From contig NZ_CP071795.1 of the NCBI RefSeq assembly GCF_017498485.1, positions 1,922,001-1,986,000 of the forward strand: a DNA stretch of 64,000 nt. Reading direction: 5' to 3'. This document shows, piece after piece, positions 61,555 to 64,000 of this stretch (its first letter is position 1; every line of letters starts with the position of its first letter). The notes beneath the pieces were generated by a model. The model saw only the letters and a list, made by a program, of their open reading frames with translations. It did not search any database and had not been told where the DNA came from. The stretch is from Polaribacter batillariae (lineage in GTDB: Bacteria > Bacteroidota > Bacteroidia > Flavobacteriales > Flavobacteriaceae). Position numbers and translations under genes: made by a program.

Positions 61555-62808
61555 ATGGGGTTTAAAAAAATACATGGAGTAGTTTTTAAATATCTTATTA
61601 GTTTGTTTGTGTTTGACATTTTGGTGGTTTTTATACTTAATTCAATTTTCGAGAAAGCATTTGCATACATTCCTTATTATAGACTCTCTATAATTCTATT
61701 TACGTTTACTTTTTTTACACCTATTTTTCTTATAAAGTTGCAAAAATTTAAATTTAGGAAAGTTAAAAATGAAGATTACATAGTCATATTATGGTTTTTA
61801 TTTGCTTTTATAGAATTTATACATGGAGCTCTTTTAGGAAACCCTAAATTGTATTTGTTTGCAGATTTTATTTATATAATTTTTGGAGGTTACATTTACA
61901 TTATGCTTAGCAACTTAATTTCTAGTAGTAAAAGTACTAAAGGAAGTTTAGTGAATTTTGCAAAGTGGTTAATTTTAGTTTTTGTTTTATTCTACTTTAT
62001 AAATGGGTCTTTTTCTGAAAATTATTATTTTATCCTCTTAAGTTTAGGGTATATATTTTTAATTAAAAAAAAATATTGGTTTAGTGCATTTGTTTTAATT
62101 CCTTTTTTAATACAAATTAAAGATTCAAATAGAGCTTTACTAATATGTTTTGTAACGGTAGTTATTTTTTATTTTATTTACAAAATAGGTTTGTATTTAA
62201 AAAAACAAGATCGAATATTTATTTTTACATTTTTATTTTTTTTCTTAGTTTTTTTTAGTCAAGAGTTGTTATCTATTTTATTTGAGATAGTGCCTAAAGG
62301 GTCTGGTTTACATTTTAGAATAAAGCAAGCCTTAGATATATTTAACAAGGGTATAGATTTTAATAACCCACAACATATATCTATCGCTCAAAGAATTGTA
62401 GAGGCTAAGGTTGTTGTTAGTTTGTGGTTAAACAACATAGTATCTTTTCTCTTTGGATGTGGTTTAGGTGGAGTCATAGATGGTAAACTTTTTATAGACC
62501 CATCTGTTACAACAACGGCTTTAATGGGTAGTAAATCTATACATAATATTCACTTATTACCATTTGCTTTAATACATAAATACGGTTTATTGGGGTTGAT
62601 AATTTTCTTTATGTTGGTAATTGATTTATTAAATTCTTTTAGGAATATTTTTAAGAAAAATCAGAGTATTGTTTTTATATTTTGGAATCTCATTTTTATT
62701 TTAATCTTTGTGTATTCATTACCAGCAGCATCTTTTTTATGGGCATCTCCTCTATTTTGGATCTCCTTATCAATGAAAAGAAAAGCTATCTATAAAAAAC
62801 CATTTTAA
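61555..62808 (+). CDS. Wzy/O-antigen-polymerase-like membrane protein
   Basis: The protein has 417 residues with about ten hydrophobic segments. The long extracytoplasmic loop near residues 240-320 contains GSGLHFRIKQ and SIHNIHLLPFALIHKYGLLG, like the HN.. loop of the Wzy_C/O-antigen-ligase superfamily. It probably polymerises or ligates the glycan. Ordered sequence identity is always low in this family, so the exact role is uncertain. Confidence 0.7.
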   Translation: MGFKKIHGVVFKYLISLFVFDILVVFILNSIFEKAFAYIPYYRLSIILFTFTFFTPIFLIKLQKFKFRKVKNEDYIVILWFLFAFIEFIHGALLGNPKLYLFADFIYIIFGGYIYIMLSNLISSSKSTKGSLVNFAKWLILVFVLFYFINGSFSENYYFILLSLGYIFLIKKKYWFSAFVLIPFLIQIKDSNRALLICFVTVVIFYFIYKIGLYLKKQDRIFIFTFLFFFLVFFSQELLSILFEIVPKGSGLHFRIKQALDIFNKGIDFNNPQHISIAQRIVEAKVVVSLWLNNIVSFLFGCGLGGVIDGKLFIDPSVTTTALMGSKSIHNIHLLPFALIHKYGLLGLIIFFMLVIDLLNSFRNIFKKNQSIVFIFWNLIFILIFVYSLPAASFLWASPLFWISLSMKRKAIYKKPF

Positions 62809-64000
62809 ATGAATAAGCAAAAGATATTAGGTTTTAGTTTTCTATTGTTTTCTATATTTCCATTGATACCTAATCGAATAAAAGGTTTACCTGTAATACT
62901 ATTCTTTTTAAGTTCTATTTATCTTGCAAAGAAATATAAATGTAAAGTCTTAAATATTAGAAAAACCATTTTTTTAAGTAGTTTATTTTTATTAATATTA
63001 ATTAGCCTTCTTTATACTGAAAATTTTAATAAAATAGATCAAATTTTATCGACAAGACTCTCATTAATAGTATTTCCTGTATCTTTTTCATTAATAGAAT
63101 CAACAAAGATTAAACTACAAAAAAAATATGTTTTGTGGTTTTCTAAAATTTTTATTTTTTCTACAATTTTATTTAGCCTCTTAATTTTTTATAAAATTTA
63201 CAGTTTAGGTTATTATCACGATAAAGTAAATATTAATGATGTTTACAACAACTTAACTAATAATGTTTTTGGAGTTCAGCAACATCCTATTTACAGCTCT
63301 ATTTTTATTTCTTTGGCTTTATTCTTTTTACTTAAGGAAATAGTTAATAAAAATATGTATTTAAAAATTCTTCATTTTTGTGGAATTATATTTCTTTGTT
63401 ATATACTTTTCTTTCTTTCAAGAAGGGGAACCTTAATAGCGTTGGCAGTTAGTTTAATTTCTGTTTTTTTACTAAGATTTAAAAAGTTATCAATTAAGAA
63501 AATTGCTGTAATTGGTATTTTGGCAGTTTTTGGCATAACTTTTTTTACACCCGTTTTAAAAAAAAGATTTAAAGAGGTATTTTATAATATTACCTATAAA
63601 GAAGTTAATTCAGACAATTCTTCTAGTATTAGATACGGAGTTTATGACTGTGTCACGAAAGTTATTAAAAATAATTGGTGGATAGGTTATGGAATTGGAG
63701 ACGTACAAGACGAATTAGTAAAATGCTATGCTTCGAAATCTAAAATTCTTGTAGAAGGAAAATATAATTCGCACAACCAATATTTTAGTTTTATGTTAAG
63801 TAACGGATTACTTGGAGCAATTTTTTTAATTTGGATTCTAATAAAAACCTTAAAATTAGGTATTAGAAACAATGAAGTAATTATTGTTTCTTTAATGATT
63901 TTTTACTCTATTGTTTTGCTATTTGAGAATATTTTGGAAAGACAGTCTGGTATTATATTATTTATGTTTTTTCTTTCATATTTTAATTTTAAAGACTACA
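62809..64000 (+). CDS. O-antigen ligase/polymerase-like protein, 3' end outside window
   Basis: An ATG at 62809, directly after the previous stop, opens a frame with no stop through position 64000 (397 codons so far). It has many hydrophobic segments and the loop motif YNSHNQYFSFMLSNGLLGA, a common Wzy_C/WaaL signature, with FFLSRRGTLIALAVSL earlier. It is a second polymerase/ligase-like protein in tandem; one may polymerise and the other ligate. Confidence 0.75.
   Translation, partial: MNKQKILGFSFLLFSIFPLIPNRIKGLPVILFFLSSIYLAKKYKCKVLNIRKTIFLSSLFLLILISLLYTENFNKIDQILSTRLSLIVFPVSFSLIESTKIKLQKKYVLWFSKIFIFSTILFSLLIFYKIYSLGYYHDKVNINDVYNNLTNNVFGVQQHPIYSSIFISLALFFLLKEIVNKNMYLKILHFCGIIFLCYILFFLSRRGTLIALAVSLISVFLLRFKKLSIKKIAVIGILAVFGITFFTPVLKKRFKEVFYNITYKEVNSDNSSSIRYGVYDCVTKVIKNNWWIGYGIGDVQDELVKCYASKSKILVEGKYNSHNQYFSFMLSNGLLGAIFLIWILIKTLKLGIRNNEVIIVSLMIFYSIVLLFENILERQSGIILFMFFLSYFNFKDY

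Overview
The window is AT-rich DNA from a member of the Bacteroidota, almost certainly a marine flavobacterium. Polaribacter- or Tenacibaculum-like is my inference; no rRNA is present to settle it. The supporting evidence is Bacteroidota-specific families (BF3164-like and NVEALA-like proteins, PorT-type barrels, TlpA/DUF4369 proteins, a full Bat operon), promoters of the TTG-N17-23-TAnnTTTG type, and few Shine-Dalgarno sequences. I see no tRNA, rRNA or CRISPR array.

Layout. 1-563 is the 3' end of mfd. 564-8890 is an accessory region of small genes, all on the minus strand. Each gene or small operon is bounded by a structured 110-145 nt repeat whose ends carry AAC...GTT core-like sequences and whose two halves pair. 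This looks like an integron-type gene-cassette array without an integrase in the window, and it is the most unusual feature here. Its cargo is mostly lipoproteins, thioredoxin-fold proteins, an aspartic protease, a beta-barrel and two ORF-less cassettes. 8895-15025 holds secreted and envelope proteins, a TonB-like gene with a frameshift at an A8 run, a decayed glyoxalase-family gene, an OmpA-family lipoprotein and a lipocalin-like lipoprotein. 15358-20897 holds a deacetylase, metG and a Uma2 protein; between the deacetylase and metG lies an overlapping pair (ABC/OLD-type ATPase plus a protein with a PD-(D/E)XK-like signature) that resembles a two-gene defence module. 20987-27021 is mixed housekeeping (LD-carboxypeptidase, YraN, a TlpA-like protein, an SDR, CvpA), closed by a 181-bp inverted-repeat element.

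27228-32189 pairs two SulP transporters with a universal stress protein and a beta-carbonic anhydrase, which suggests bicarbonate uptake. 32653-41544 is the Bat aerotolerance operon (moxR, DUF58, a BatD-related small protein, batA, batB, batC, batD, batE), interrupted between batA and batB by a four-helix-bundle gene flanked by short repeats. 41662-45070 has lpxH, a C-terminal processing protease, a dCMP deaminase and a HupE-like protein. 45284-45460 is a cysteine-rich miniprotein. 45742-49203 encodes a 1153-residue protein that I identify as probable PPi-dependent PEP carboxykinase, and 49491-50669 is a glutaryl-CoA-type dehydrogenase.

50842-54581 runs on the plus strand with rnpA, a second S41 protease and a protein with a phosphorylase-like C-terminus. 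54605-64000 is a surface-polysaccharide cluster: a Wzz-like protein, rfbB/rfbA/rfbC (no rfbD seen), gmd, fcl, a Wzx flippase, and two consecutive Wzy/O-antigen-ligase-like proteins, the last cut by the window edge. Together these would supply dTDP-4-keto-6-deoxy sugars and GDP-L-fucose, then flip, polymerise and/or ligate the glycan.
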